DNA of 64,000 nt. Origin: Lysinibacillus timonensis (GTDB taxonomy: Bacteria; Bacillota; Bacilli; Bacillales_A; Planococcaceae). The DNA lies in the NCBI RefSeq assembly GCF_900291985.1, contig NZ_LT985980.1, positions 1,434,001 through 1,498,000 of the forward strand. The letters run 5' to 3'. The position numbers and the translations under genes are program-made. Each line of letters opens with the position of its first letter. Position 1 is the stretch's first letter. This document shows, piece by piece, positions 40,081-49,349 of the stretch. The notes under the pieces were generated by a model that worked only from the letters and a program-made list of their open reading frames with translations, was not told where the DNA came from and ran no database searches.

Positions 40081-41019
40081 TTAATAGTCTTCTAGTTCAT
40101 CTTGAATCGATATTACTTCATCTAAACGACGTGAAAATTCTTGAGCCGCATTGACACCTAACTTTTTCAAGCGATAATTCATTGCTGCTACTTCAATAAT
40201 TACGGATACGTTACGACCTGGCTGTACTGGAATTGTCAGCTTAGTAATTTCTGTATCAATAATTTTCATTTTTTCTTCATCTAAACCAAGACGATCATAT
40301 ACCTTATCTGGGTCCCAGTTTTCGAGTTCCACAATAAGTGTAATACGTTTTTGAGGACGGACAGCACTTGCACCAAATAGTGTCATAATATCAATAATGC
40401 CGATACCCCGAATTTCTAACAGATGTTCTAAAAGTGGTGGCGGACTACCGATTAACAGATCCTCTGCTTCCTGACGTATTTCCACACAGTCATCTGCTAC
40501 TAAACGGTGTCCTTTTTTAATTAATTCTAGTGCAGTTTCACTTTTCCCTACTCCGCTTTTCCCTATAATAAGGACTCCGATTCCATAAACGTCCACTAAT
40601 ACACCGTGCATAGCCGCCATAGGAGCCAATTTACTTTCTAAAAAGTTCGTTAGCCTACTTGAAAATCGAGTTGTTTTCATTGGTGTTAAAAGTACTGGTA
40701 CACTATTTTCATTTGAAGCTTCAATTAACTCTTCCGGGACATCCAATCCACGCGAAATAATAATTGCAGGTGTTTCTTGAGAACAAAGTTTTAACATACG
40801 TTCTTTTTTTAAATTGGATGGAAGCATTTCAAAAAATGATAGTTCTGTTCTACCAACTAATTGTACACGGTTTGCGGGGTAATGTGTAAAATAACCTGCC
40901 ATTTCTAAACCAGGGCGTGAAAGATCGCTAGTCGTAATATATCGACCAATTCCTTCATTACCACTAACTAATGTTAATTTGAATTTTTCCATAACATCTT
41001 TTGTCGTAACTTGAATCAT
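40081..41019 (-). CDS. hprK: HPr kinase/phosphorylase
   Basis: A 312-aa bifunctional enzyme that phosphorylates Ser46 of HPr and Crh at high glycolytic flux and reverses it by phosphorolysis. Walker A GKSGVGKS (153-160) and the HprK signature region [17 protein letters not shown] are present. The start at 41019 (MIQVTTK) follows AGGGGTG. It heads hprK-lgt-ppaX-yvoF, as in B. subtilis, and its target Crh is encoded at 23.3 kb. Confidence 0.97.
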   Translation of the reverse strand: MIQVTTKDVMEKFKLTLVSGNEGIGRYITTSDLSRPGLEMAGYFTHYPANRVQLVGRTELSFFEMLPSNLKKERMLKLCSQETPAIIISRGLDVPEELIEASNENSVPVLLTPMKTTRFSSRLTNFLESKLAPMAAMHGVLVDVYGIGVLIIGKSGVGKSETALELIKKGHRLVADDCVEIRQEAEDLLIGSPPPLLEHLLEIRGIGIIDIMTLFGASAVRPQKRITLIVELENWDPDKVYDRLGLDEEKMKIIDTEITKLTIPVQPGRNVSVIIEVAAMNYRLKKLGVNAAQEFSRRLDEVISIQDELEDY

Positions 41020-41161
41020 TCTTAACACCCCTTACCTTTTTTGACAATACTGTACTTATTTTAGCATGTTATGTAAGAAAATAAATCTATCTATAAAGGA
41101 TTTTCATGAGAAAGACAATACAACATCCAAATTTCAGCTGTCCATCAATAGGAACGAATAG

Positions 41162-41193
41162 AAAAAACGGCAAAATCACAGTAGATTTTGCCG
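41162..41193 (-). terminator. Terminator after cytochrome gene
   Basis: Minus strand CGGCAAAATC...GATTTTGCCG then TTTTTTC, 18 nt after the stop codon. Confidence 0.9.
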
Positions 41194-41211
41194 CTCCATC
41201 ATGTATTACTA

Positions 41212-41631
41212 TTATTTTAATGTAGCTAAATAAGCTGCTGCCGCTTCTGCTTCCTCGCCTTTAACTACGCCAGGAGGCATTCCGCCTTTACCGTTATTGA
41301 TAATTTCTAAAATCTCTTCTTCCGAATAACGAGAACCAACGTTATTTAACGCTGGGAAATTACCCATACCTTCTAAGTTTTGACCATGACATGAGATACA
41401 TGCTTTTTCAACAACTGCTTGTCCGTCTGCTACAGCTGCATCATTTGTTGCGCCATCATCTGTAGTACCGTTAGCAGTACCATCAGTTTCTCCGTCATTT
41501 GTTGTGTTCTCATCTGTAGTATTTGTTTGTTCAGTCGTTGTACCTGTGTCAGTAGCTTGGTCATCCCCGCCACCACAAGCAGCTAGAAAGATTGCTGAAC
41601 CAAATACTAGTGCAAGTAATGCTTTTTTCAT
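41212..41631 (-). CDS. cccB: Lipoprotein cytochrome c551-type
   Basis: A 139-aa small membrane-anchored cytochrome. A signal peptide ends in lipobox LAAC (Cys about 19), followed by a Thr/Asp/Asn-rich linker of about 50 residues and one haem c domain with CISCH and the Met ligand in GGMPPGV. It resembles B. subtilis CccB, an electron carrier to the cytochrome oxidase on the outer face of the membrane. It is monocistronic with its own terminator; the unusually long polar linker probably acts as a tether. 41640-41875 holds no gene. Confidence 0.9.
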   Translation of the reverse strand: MKKALLALVFGSAIFLAACGGGDDQATDTGTTTEQTNTTDENTTNDGETDGTANGTTDDGATNDAAVADGQAVVEKACISCHGQNLEGMGNFPALNNVGSRYSEEEILEIINNGKGGMPPGVVKGEEAEAAAAYLATLK

Positions 41632-41875
41632 TTATAACCCTCCAGTGTATATTATTTCTAAATCATTATAACCCTTTTTTGAAATCATTTTCCTCATTTC
41701 ACAAATCTTTAATATTTCCGTCAAAAATTATTATTAATTGATAATAATTTCTTTACGGACGTATCGATTTAGAATAAGACATCAAAAAAGTATCACTGCG
41801 ATATTCAGTTACTTTATTTTTTTCTTAAATACAAAGTTTTATTCATGATTTCTTTGTTATATACAAATAATATTT

Positions 41876-43420
41876 TTAAGTATTGAGAACAGTATCTTCT
41901 TTTAATGTTCTACGCAACACTTTACCTGTAGAACTTTTTGGCAATTCTGGTAGAAAGGTGATAGCTGTTGGTATTTTATATTTGGCTAAATGCTCTGAAC
42001 AGTATTTAAACAAATCCAATTGGCCCACATGTTCGTCATTTAAAACAACAAAAGCATGCACGGCTTCACCAAAGTTTTCATCTGGTAGTCCAACAACCGC
42101 TGCTTCGACTACTTTTGGATGTGAAAAGAGGACTTCCTCTACTTCTCTTTGGTATACTTTAAATCCACCGACAATAATCATATCTTTTTTGCGATCGACT
42201 ATATAAAAATATCCATCTTCGTCTTTTTTAGCTAAATCGCCCGTATACAACCATCCATCTCGTAATGCTTCAGCTGTTTCTTTAGGCAACTTATAATATC
42301 CTTTCATTACATTAGGTCCACGAACAATTAGTTCTCCAACTTCGTTCACTGGAAGTTCATTTCCATTGTCGTCTACAATTTTATTTTCCACATTATTAAT
42401 AGAAGTACCGATCGACCCAACTTTTCTTTCCCTATCCAAAGGATTAAAACATGTTACAGGGGAGGCTTCGGATAGGCCATATCCTTCAGAAATGCGTACT
42501 TTAAACTTTCCTTCAAAATTATAGAGCACTTGCGCCGGTAATGGGGCACCACCCGAAATCGCTAACCTTAATGTTGAAAAGTCTGCTGCTTGCCCATCCG
42601 GAAACTGATATAAAAAGTTATACATTGTTGGAACACCTGCAAAAACAGTTGCTCTTTGTAATTTCGCTATATTAAAAATTTCGCTTGGACTAAACCGTGG
42701 AACAATCAAGATTGTTGCTCCGACTAGAAGTGGTGCATTGGCAACAACAGTTAACGCAAAGACATGGAATAATGGCAATGTGGCAATTACACGATCATCC
42801 GATGAAAATTCCATAAATTGTGCTACATCTCTTGCATTTGCATATAGGTTGTTATGAGTTAGTTCAGCACCTTTTGGATAACCCGTCGTACCAGAAGTAT
42901 ATAAAATAATGGCCGTTTCCTCATTATCAATCGTTTCAGGTGAACAATAATTCGTACTCGATAGTAATTCTGAAAATGAAACAACATGTTCATTGTTTAT
43001 TTGGAATTCATTCTTTTCAGTTCTACAAATAATCACCTTTTCTACCTTTGGAAACGATGCATTACCCTTTTCTAATAATGGCCATAGTGTGTCCACTGCA
43101 ATAACCGCTTTTACATCCCCGTTTTGAAAAATGTACGAAACTTCATCTAATGTATAGACTGGATTTACTGGCACAGCAATAGCACCAATTCTCATACACG
43201 CATACAAGGAAATGATAAACTCAGGCGAGTTTCCTAATAAAAATGCTACATGGTCATTTTTTTGAATACCTAATTGCTTTAATGAATACGCTAAAGATCC
43301 AACCTGCTGATCAAATTCCGCATATGTTACATCTCTCCCCGCAAAATGATACACTGTTTTTTCAGGCGAACTACTGGCATATTGTCGTACTGTTTCAACT
43401 AAATTCAAACTTTCCCCCAC
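41876..43420 (-). CDS. Long-chain fatty-acid-CoA ligase family protein
   Basis: A 514-aa acyl-adenylate-forming enzyme. Core motifs: ATP loop ILYTSGTTGYPKGAELTH, GYGLSEASPVTCFNP, and DGWLYTGDLAKKDEDGYFYIVDRKKDMIIVGGFKVY, with the C-terminal catalytic Lys in PKSSTGKVLRR. It activates carboxylic acids, probably fatty acids, to CoA thioesters. It is not linked to other beta-oxidation genes here, so the exact substrate is open. Start is behind GGTGGGGGAAAG. Confidence 0.92.
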   Translation of the reverse strand: MGESLNLVETVRQYASSSPEKTVYHFAGRDVTYAEFDQQVGSLAYSLKQLGIQKNDHVAFLLGNSPEFIISLYACMRIGAIAVPVNPVYTLDEVSYIFQNGDVKAVIAVDTLWPLLEKGNASFPKVEKVIICRTEKNEFQINNEHVVSFSELLSSTNYCSPETIDNEETAIILYTSGTTGYPKGAELTHNNLYANARDVAQFMEFSSDDRVIATLPLFHVFALTVVANAPLLVGATILIVPRFSPSEIFNIAKLQRATVFAGVPTMYNFLYQFPDGQAADFSTLRLAISGGAPLPAQVLYNFEGKFKVRISEGYGLSEASPVTCFNPLDRERKVGSIGTSINNVENKIVDDNGNELPVNEVGELIVRGPNVMKGYYKLPKETAEALRDGWLYTGDLAKKDEDGYFYIVDRKKDMIIVGGFKVYQREVEEVLFSHPKVVEAAVVGLPDENFGEAVHAFVVLNDEHVGQLDLFKYCSEHLAKYKIPTAITFLPELPKSSTGKVLRRTLKEDTVLNT

Positions 43421-43440
43421 CTTTTATTATTAAGCTTGCG

Positions 43441-45372
43441 CTAATCGCGAACGTGAACTATATAACGCCATCTAATCAAATAGAAATAAATTACCTGCAA
43501 CATTATTAAAAATGCAAAAGCAAGAACCAATTCTTTTACAATGGAAATGCTGGCCATATTTTTCAATAGATTTTGCAATGTAATAAAGGCAAATAAACTA
43601 TGGACAAAAGCAACTCCCCACGGCAAGAAGAATTGAGGAACTAAATGAGAATTTACTAATTTCTTTAATTCTTGATCTGTTAAGCCCATTCGTTTTAATA
43701 CATCAAACTTTTTCTTTTCATGTTCTAAGTTCGTATGTAGCTTAAAATAAATAAAACTACCTGCTGCCAATAAAAAGACCGCAGCAACTAAAAGTCCTAC
43801 AAGAGTGAATAGAGAATAGGTAGATAAAATATACGAATAATCTAAACCAGCATTCACGAAGTAATATGGAAGATGATATTCGTCCTTCAAATATTCTTTA
43901 GAGACCATATATGAAATACTTAGTCCAATTTCAGTTGTTTCAATCCATTGAGGTATATCAAATGTAAACAAATGATAACCCGGTTCTACATCCGGATGGC
44001 CTCTATACGGATTTTTTAAAAGTACGAAATCTTCATCACTAATAATGATTGAATTTAAACTAATAATGGAACTAGGAAAAATTAATTTCGGGTAAACTTT
44101 ATCAATTGTAACTGTTACATTATTTTCTAGTAATACAGTTTCAACCGTCGTGTTAGATAATTGTTTAATAGAATCCTTTGAATATGGAATAAACATCGCT
44201 TCCCCAGAATCTAATCGAACCATGGGATAACCATAAGATAAAAGTAGGCGATTTATATCAGACTCTCGAAATACTTCTACTTCAAATTGCGTATACGAAG
44301 AAGTTTGTTTTTTTACCTCTAGCTTAGACATATGATAGGATAATCCTTTTTCTTGTAGCTGGTTAATCAAAGAAGTAATATGTCCTTTTTCATATGGATT
44401 ATCTATATGCCCTTTATAAATAAGCCCGAGTGGATTCATTTTATCGTACTGAGATGTATAAGAAGACAAAGCACCTAATACACCAACACATAAAAATGCT
44501 AAAGCAGTTACCATTGTCACGACAAAAAACATTTTGGCATTATTTTTCAAAACAAGCGATTGTTCTGCTACAGAAAGCATTTTATAGTTTTTCCAATAAT
44601 AATGTTTTCGATTTCTAATCCTATCTATAATCAATTGCGTTGTGTCGGTAAAAAACAAGTATGTTCCAATCGTAATAAGGATAACAATTAAAAACGCAAA
44701 ACTAATAATGGTCATTCTCGATGTCAGTAAAGCTAAAATGTAACCGGTAACAATCAACACAATACCGATAATTGCTTTATAAATAGAATAGGAATATTGA
44801 TCTTTCCGTTTACGTCGACCTTTAACTAAATGAACCAATCTATTATCAGGAGTAAAATTCGAGCTAAATATTGAGATTAAAATAAATGCACTTAAATAGA
44901 CTGTGAATGTTAAAACGAATGGCTCCCAAGATAAATAAAGAGGTAACTCCTCTAACATTAATATTTCCCGAACAATCATAAAGAAAAATCTTGAAAAAAT
45001 ATATCCAAACAAAACACCAATAACTATGGAAACCGTTCCAATGAGTAACGTTTCTAAAAAGATGAGCCGATTTAGTTGCTTCTTCTCCATACCTAAATGA
45101 AGTAAAATAGCAATTTCCTTCGAACGTGCCTCCAAAAAAGCTTTCATAGAATAAAAGATGAAAAACCATGAAAACACGACTAAGATGATTTCCGCAATAA
45201 TCATTCCGACAATTGAAACATTCCCCAAAAATCCATCTTCAATTTCCGGATGAAACATCAACATCGAATATATAAAAAATACAAAAACAGAAAATAAACT
45301 CGCTAAAAAGAATGCAGCGTAAATACGGATATTACGAACGACATTATTGTAAGCGAATTGATGAAAGGTCAC
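43441..45372 (-). CDS. BceB-type ABC transporter permease
   Basis: A 643-aa FtsX/BceB permease with about ten membrane segments and a large extracellular domain (about residues 300-540) between segments, the layout of antimicrobial-peptide detoxification transporters. It begins at GTG 45372, overlapping the ATPase gene by 29 bp, with GGGGG upstream. It acts with the ATPase and also passes flux information to the linked kinase. Substrate peptide (bacitracin-like, lantibiotic or other) is not deducible. Confidence 0.9.
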   Translation of the reverse strand: MTFHQFAYNNVVRNIRIYAAFFLASLFSVFVFFIYSMLMFHPEIEDGFLGNVSIVGMIIAEIILVVFSWFFIFYSMKAFLEARSKEIAILLHLGMEKKQLNRLIFLETLLIGTVSIVIGVLFGYIFSRFFFMIVREILMLEELPLYLSWEPFVLTFTVYLSAFILISIFSSNFTPDNRLVHLVKGRRKRKDQYSYSIYKAIIGIVLIVTGYILALLTSRMTIISFAFLIVILITIGTYLFFTDTTQLIIDRIRNRKHYYWKNYKMLSVAEQSLVLKNNAKMFFVVTMVTALAFLCVGVLGALSSYTSQYDKMNPLGLIYKGHIDNPYEKGHITSLINQLQEKGLSYHMSKLEVKKQTSSYTQFEVEVFRESDINRLLLSYGYPMVRLDSGEAMFIPYSKDSIKQLSNTTVETVLLENNVTVTIDKVYPKLIFPSSIISLNSIIISDEDFVLLKNPYRGHPDVEPGYHLFTFDIPQWIETTEIGLSISYMVSKEYLKDEYHLPYYFVNAGLDYSYILSTYSLFTLVGLLVAAVFLLAAGSFIYFKLHTNLEHEKKKFDVLKRMGLTDQELKKLVNSHLVPQFFLPWGVAFVHSLFAFITLQNLLKNMASISIVKELVLAFAFLIMLQVIYFYLIRWRYIVHVRD

Positions 45373-46120
45373 CTACATTTCCCCCTCCTAATAAGCTAAG
45401 TACATTGAGTATTCGTTGGAAAAAGGTTTGTCGTCTATCGTCCCGATAAATTTCATTAAAGAATTCTCCATCTTTTATAAAGAGAACACGGTCGCAGTAA
45501 CTTGCAGCAATGGGATCATGTGTTACCATCATAATCGTTGCATTTCTTTCTTTATTAATAGAGCTTAATAATTGCAGTACTTCTCGTGAATTATTGGAAT
45601 CCAAATTCCCTGTTGGCTCATCTGCCAAAATCACAGTAGGTTGGTGAATTAAAGCTCTTGCAATTGCTGTACGTTGAGCCTGTCCACCTGATATTTCATT
45701 TGGCTTTTTATGTAAAAACGGAATTAGGTCTAGTTTTTCTGCAAGTATCGCTACTCTTTCTTCCATTAATGAAACCGGTTGATCATCAAGCGTAAGTGGC
45801 AGTACGATATTTTCTTCTACTGTTAACATCGGGAGTAGATTGAAATCTTGGAATACAAAACCTAACTGTCTTCTTCTAAATAAAGCAAGTTCATGTTTAT
45901 TTAATTTGGATGGCATTACTTCATTAAAAATGATTTCCCCTGATGTTGGTTTATCTATTGTGGATATTAAGTTTAATAAAGTGGTCTTCCCACTTCCAGA
46001 AGGTCCCATGACTGCTAGAAATTCTCCGCTTTCTACTTCAAAGCTTAACTGATTCAATGCTCGATGTGTCACTTTTCCTTCATATACTTTCGTTACATCT
46101 TTAATTTGCAATATAGACAT
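45344..46120 (-). CDS. BceA-type ABC transporter ATPase
   Basis: A 258-aa ATPase with Walker A GPSGSGKTT, Q-loop VFQDFNLLP, signature ISGGQAQRTAIARAL, Walker B VILADEPTGNLDS and H-loop MMVTHDP, in the MacB/BceA class. About 30 extra residues at the C-terminus (after FFNEIYRDDRRQ) overlap the permease start, which is a little unusual. It is 29 nt downstream of the kinase gene. Confidence 0.93.
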   Translation of the reverse strand: MSILQIKDVTKVYEGKVTHRALNQLSFEVESGEFLAVMGPSGSGKTTLLNLISTIDKPTSGEIIFNEVMPSKLNKHELALFRRRQLGFVFQDFNLLPMLTVEENIVLPLTLDDQPVSLMEERVAILAEKLDLIPFLHKKPNEISGGQAQRTAIARALIHQPTVILADEPTGNLDSNNSREVLQLLSSINKERNATIMMVTHDPIAASYCDRVLFIKDGEFFNEIYRDDRRQTFFQRILNVLSLLGGGNVGDLSSIRLQ

Positions 46121-46149
46121 CCAAGTTCCCTCTTTTTAATTTATTTCCT

Positions 46150-47127
46150 TTAAAAGGTTAAAGTAATGGTTGTACCTACCCCTACTTCAGACTCAATGTT
46201 CAATTTATGGCCAAGCTTTTGGCAAATCTCACTTGCCAAATATAAGCCCATCCCGGTAGATTCTCCTGTTTTACGCCCGTTTTCACCTGTAAAGAACGGT
46301 TTAGTCACCCGTGTTAAATCGGATTTCGGAATCCCTATTCCCTCGTCTCGAATTCGTAATTGAACTGCACCATCAGCTTTTTCAGCCGTCACAAAAATCT
46401 TTTTGTTTGCATCGAATGTATATTTCACTGAATTGGTTACAAATTGATTGATCACAAATTTTAGCCATTTTGAGTCGCTTGCAACAACTAGATCTTCCTC
46501 AATATGAATCACGGGAAAAATTTGCTTTGTAATAAATAAACGTTTTGTCTCATTTATTGTTGCTGTCACTACATCCTTTAACTGAACCTGTTCAACTTGC
46601 ATATCCTCTTCAAACCGTTCTAATCTTGCATTAACAAGAACCATCTCTAAACCTCTTTTTAACCGGTCTACTTCTTCTTGAACACTCTTTTTATCTAGCT
46701 CCTCTTCATTTTGTATAAGGAGCTCTAAAACAGATATTGGTGTTTTCATTTGGTGAATCCATTGATTTAAAAATTTTTCTTGTCGATTTTGGTTGGCATA
46801 CAGTGCTTGTACTTCAAGCTGATATACATGATATAGTTCATGTAAATATTGCTCTGTTTGAATGTACTCAGTAGTTTTTGCATTTTTTTGAAGGGCATCT
46901 TCCATTACTTTTGGTAACTGCGTAATTTTATTTAAATATCTACGTCTTACAAAATAGCGTGCAGTTAAAAAAGATACTAATAAAATAATACTAATAATAA
47001 TCGAGTAAAGTGCGGTATTTACATTGCGAAATCCATCCAACCAATAAAGGGACAAAATAAAGATAACAACAAGGATTTCAAAAATTATAAATGACACATG
47101 TTCCTTTAAAAAAATCTTTAAGCCCAT
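46150..47127 (-). CDS. BceS-type intramembrane-sensing histidine kinase
   Basis: A 325-aa kinase with two N-terminal membrane helices (about 12-60) separated by only a short outside loop, typical of kinases that sense through their BceAB transporter. The H-box is NQWIHQMKTPISVLEL, followed by N-box region FVINQFVTNSVKYTF, G-boxes RIRDEGIGIPKSD and GESTGMGLYLASEIC. It ends overlapping the regulator stop region by one base. Confidence 0.92.
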   Translation of the reverse strand: MGLKIFLKEHVSFIIFEILVVIFILSLYWLDGFRNVNTALYSIIISIILLVSFLTARYFVRRRYLNKITQLPKVMEDALQKNAKTTEYIQTEQYLHELYHVYQLEVQALYANQNRQEKFLNQWIHQMKTPISVLELLIQNEEELDKKSVQEEVDRLKRGLEMVLVNARLERFEEDMQVEQVQLKDVVTATINETKRLFITKQIFPVIHIEEDLVVASDSKWLKFVINQFVTNSVKYTFDANKKIFVTAEKADGAVQLRIRDEGIGIPKSDLTRVTKPFFTGENGRKTGESTGMGLYLASEICQKLGHKLNIESEVGVGTTITLTF

Positions 47128-47837
47128 TACATTTCCTCCGAACTTAAAACAAAACGATAACCAGCACCGCGCACTGTTTCTATAACAGATGTGACACCAT
47201 AATCAGCTAACTTTTTTCTTACTCTCGTCATATTCACATTCAGTGTATTTTCGTCAACAAAAGTTTGATCATCCCAAAGTTCTTCTAATAGAACTTCCCT
47301 AGCTACCACTTTTGGTGATTGCCCCATAAGCAATTCTAATATGACACATTCTTTTTTCTGTAACGGAATTTCGATATCTTTCATCATTAATTCCATTCGT
47401 TCTAAATATAGCGTCAATTGTCCTAGTTTAATTGTTCGTTCTTCTTGTCTTGCTGAATATTCCCCGTAAGTTCTTCTGAGATGGCTTTTAATTTTGGCTA
47501 ATACGATCTCATAATTAAATGGCTTCGTAATAAAATCATCGCCTCCATTTTCTAAAGCGAAGATTTGATCCATTTCGCCTGAACGTGCTGAAATAAAAAG
47601 GATCGGGCAAGTTGTATATTGACGGAGTTGTCTGCACCAATAATACCCATCATAAGCTGGTAGGTTAATATCAAGCAAAATAATATGAGGTGCAAATGCA
47701 TTACATTCCTCTATTATTTCTTCAAAGTTTTCAACAAGATTAACTTGATATTGATATTTCCTTAATTTATCAGCTAATAGGGAAGCGATTTTCTTATCAT
47801 CCTCAACAATGAAAATACGATGTTGCTCCATATCCAT
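47127..47837 (-). CDS. BceR-type response regulator
   Basis: A 236-aa OmpR/PhoB-family regulator: receiver domain with EDDKK, phospho-acceptor Asp in IILLDINLPAYDG, Lys in FITKPFNYE; the C-terminal winged helix includes NTLNVNMTRVRKKL and VRGAGYRF. It is first in the operon and presumably activates the transporter genes. The start follows GGGGG at some distance; Met1 or Met3 could be used. Confidence 0.92.
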   Translation of the reverse strand: MDMEQHRIFIVEDDKKIASLLADKLRKYQYQVNLVENFEEIIEECNAFAPHIILLDINLPAYDGYYWCRQLRQYTTCPILFISARSGEMDQIFALENGGDDFITKPFNYEIVLAKIKSHLRRTYGEYSARQEERTIKLGQLTLYLERMELMMKDIEIPLQKKECVILELLMGQSPKVVAREVLLEELWDDQTFVDENTLNVNMTRVRKKLADYGVTSVIETVRGAGYRFVLSSEEM

Positions 47838-47991
47838 TGAACCATGTATCCCCCTTTATCCTAAAAGATAAAAATCATATTTTATATGTTGTTTTCATTG
47901 TAAACAATTATAAAATTCTAGCCAAACTAAAACTTCAGTTGGAGATCTATATGTGGTAGTTAAAATTTTTTAACTTTTCTAATTTTCTATA

Positions 47992-48020
47992 TTGACGGAA
48001 CTAAACTGTTATAATACAAT
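47992..48020 (+). promoter_or_regulatory. Promoter of the YhfH-like gene
   Basis: TTGACG, 17 bp, TACAAT; a second TATAAT lies just before. It is divergent from the response-regulator gene. Confidence 0.65.
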
Positions 48021-48073
48021 GTAAATAACAAAGGGGTATAATATAACAGAATGTTCGAAAGGGGGCGCCAACC

Positions 48074-48199
48074 GTGTTAGAAAACGTTGTTGAATTTTTT
48101 AAAAATCTACCTGACAAAGTTTGTGTACAATGTGGAGATAAAATCGAAGAACAAAGTGAATGCTACAATAACACTTGCGAACGATGTAACTCCCTATAA
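48074..48199 (+). CDS. YhfH-family zinc-ribbon mini-protein
   Basis: A 41-aa protein starting at GTG 48074 behind AAAGGGGG with 8-nt spacing. It contains CVQC (17-20), Cys30 and CERC (35-38), enough Cys for one zinc site, and the N-terminus VVEFFKNLPDKVC recalls the YhfH family of Bacillus. These are tiny proteins of unknown role, found as single genes. Support is the ribosome site, promoter and paired CxxC motifs; no computer comparison was possible. Confidence 0.7.
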   Translation: MLENVVEFFKNLPDKVCVQCGDKIEEQSECYNNTCERCNSL

Positions 48200-48265
48200 T
48201 ATATAGATAGATTTCTGCTTACACCTATCAATATAACAATGAATCTATAATTAAATCACTTACAC

Positions 48266-48797
48266 CAGAAATGCGAAAGGCGCCCGCTCAGCGACGTACG
48301 GACTGGACAGAGGCGATGGAAGTCTCGCTAGTCGCTGGCGCCTGTAGCTAGACAAGAAATGCGAAAGGCGCCGCTCAGCGACGTACGGACTGGACTGAGC
48401 CGCAGGAGATAAAGGAAACACGCCGATCGAAGAGAGGCGATGTTGACTTATCGGACGGAGGCGATGGAAGTCTCGCTAGTCGCTGGCGCCTGTAGCTAGA
48501 CAAGAAATGCGGAAGGCGCCGCTCAGCGACGTACGGACTGGACTGAGCCGCAGGAGATAAAGGAAACACGCCGATCGAAGAGAGGCGATGTTGACTTATC
48601 GGACGGAGGCGATGGAAGTCTCGCTAGTCGCTGGCGCCTGTAGCTAGACAAGAAATGCGGAAGGCGCCGCTCAGCGACGTACGGACTGGACTGAGCCGCA
48701 GGAGATAAAGGAAACACGCCGATCGAAGAGAGGCGATGTTGACTTATCGGACGGAGGCGATGGAAGTCTCGCTAGTCGCTGGCGCCTGTAGCTAGAC
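48266..48797. repeat. 148-bp palindromic-end repeat, three full copies and one deleted copy
   Basis: Copies start at about 48353, 48501 and 48649, exactly 148 bp apart and nearly identical. A first copy at 48266-48352 lacks about 61 internal bp. Each begins AAGGCGCCGCTCAGCGACG and ends GTCGCTGGCGCCTGTAGC, so the ends are inverted repeats (AGGCGCC...GCGAC) able to fold the unit into a hairpin. It is more GC-rich than the surroundings. Short frames inside are copies of each other and not credible genes. It resembles REP/MITE-type intergenic elements. Confidence 0.9.
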
Positions 48798-48820
48798 AAT
48801 CTATACCTTCTAAACCAGAA

Positions 48821-48850
48821 AACCTCAAAGCTCGCTCAAGCTTTGAGGTT
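48821..48850. terminator. Bidirectional terminator
   Basis: AACCTCAAAGCT and AGCTTTGAGGTT flank CGCTCA, with T-rich sequence on the plus side; it ends the YtkA-like operon on the minus strand. Confidence 0.8.
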
Positions 48851-48854
48851 TTTG

Positions 48855-49349
48855 TTAATGCGTTTGCTCTGTATGATTTTTTTCCATTTCGCCCATATCC
48901 ATCATTGAGTCACTACTTTCATCTTCAACCACTTTACTCATATCTGGATTCCCAACGATAAGTTGTTGTTTTGGCATAACATGCAGTCCTCTTGCATTTG
49001 TATGTGCATACATATAATAAACACCGTCATGATCGAAGGTAATTTCTGCACTATAAATACCTCCACCATCATGCTTACCATCTATCATTTGCCCTTGGTC
49101 TCTGAACCCAGATTCCCAAACTTCAAATTTAACAGAATCAGCATCTTCTACATTTACATTATTTTGTACAACATGTGCTGCTAATTCGACTGTCTCATTA
49201 ACAGCTACTTGTTCTGGTGTCAGAATTTCTACCTTCACTTCTAATGCTGCAACATCCACTACATCTGTAGTCTGCGCTGCCTGTTCACCAGATGAACACC
49301 CAATTAATAATAATGGTAGTGATACAAGACTAAATATCCATTTTTTCAT
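48855..49349 (-). CDS. YtkA/FixH-like lipoprotein
   Basis: A 164-aa lipoprotein with lipobox LIGCSS (Cys about 18), then one YtkA/FixH-like beta-sandwich (VKVEILTPEQVAVNETVELAAHVVQ... YSAEITFDHDGVYYMYAHTNARGLH) and a Met/His/Asp-rich tail (DSMMDMGEMEKNHTEQTH) that could bind copper. Related proteins occur near copper and cytochrome oxidase genes. It is the last gene of a four-gene operon after the kinase, with overlapping stop/start. Confidence 0.8.
   Translation of the reverse strand: MKKWIFSLVSLPLLLIGCSSGEQAAQTTDVVDVAALEVKVEILTPEQVAVNETVELAAHVVQNNVNVEDADSVKFEVWESGFRDQGQMIDGKHDGGGIYSAEITFDHDGVYYMYAHTNARGLHVMPKQQLIVGNPDMSKVVEDESSDSMMDMGEMEKNHTEQTH

Noticed and set aside
48375-48717. Two identical 64-codon minus-strand frames
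   Set aside because: They are copies of the 148-bp repeat unit with no ribosome site or independent support.
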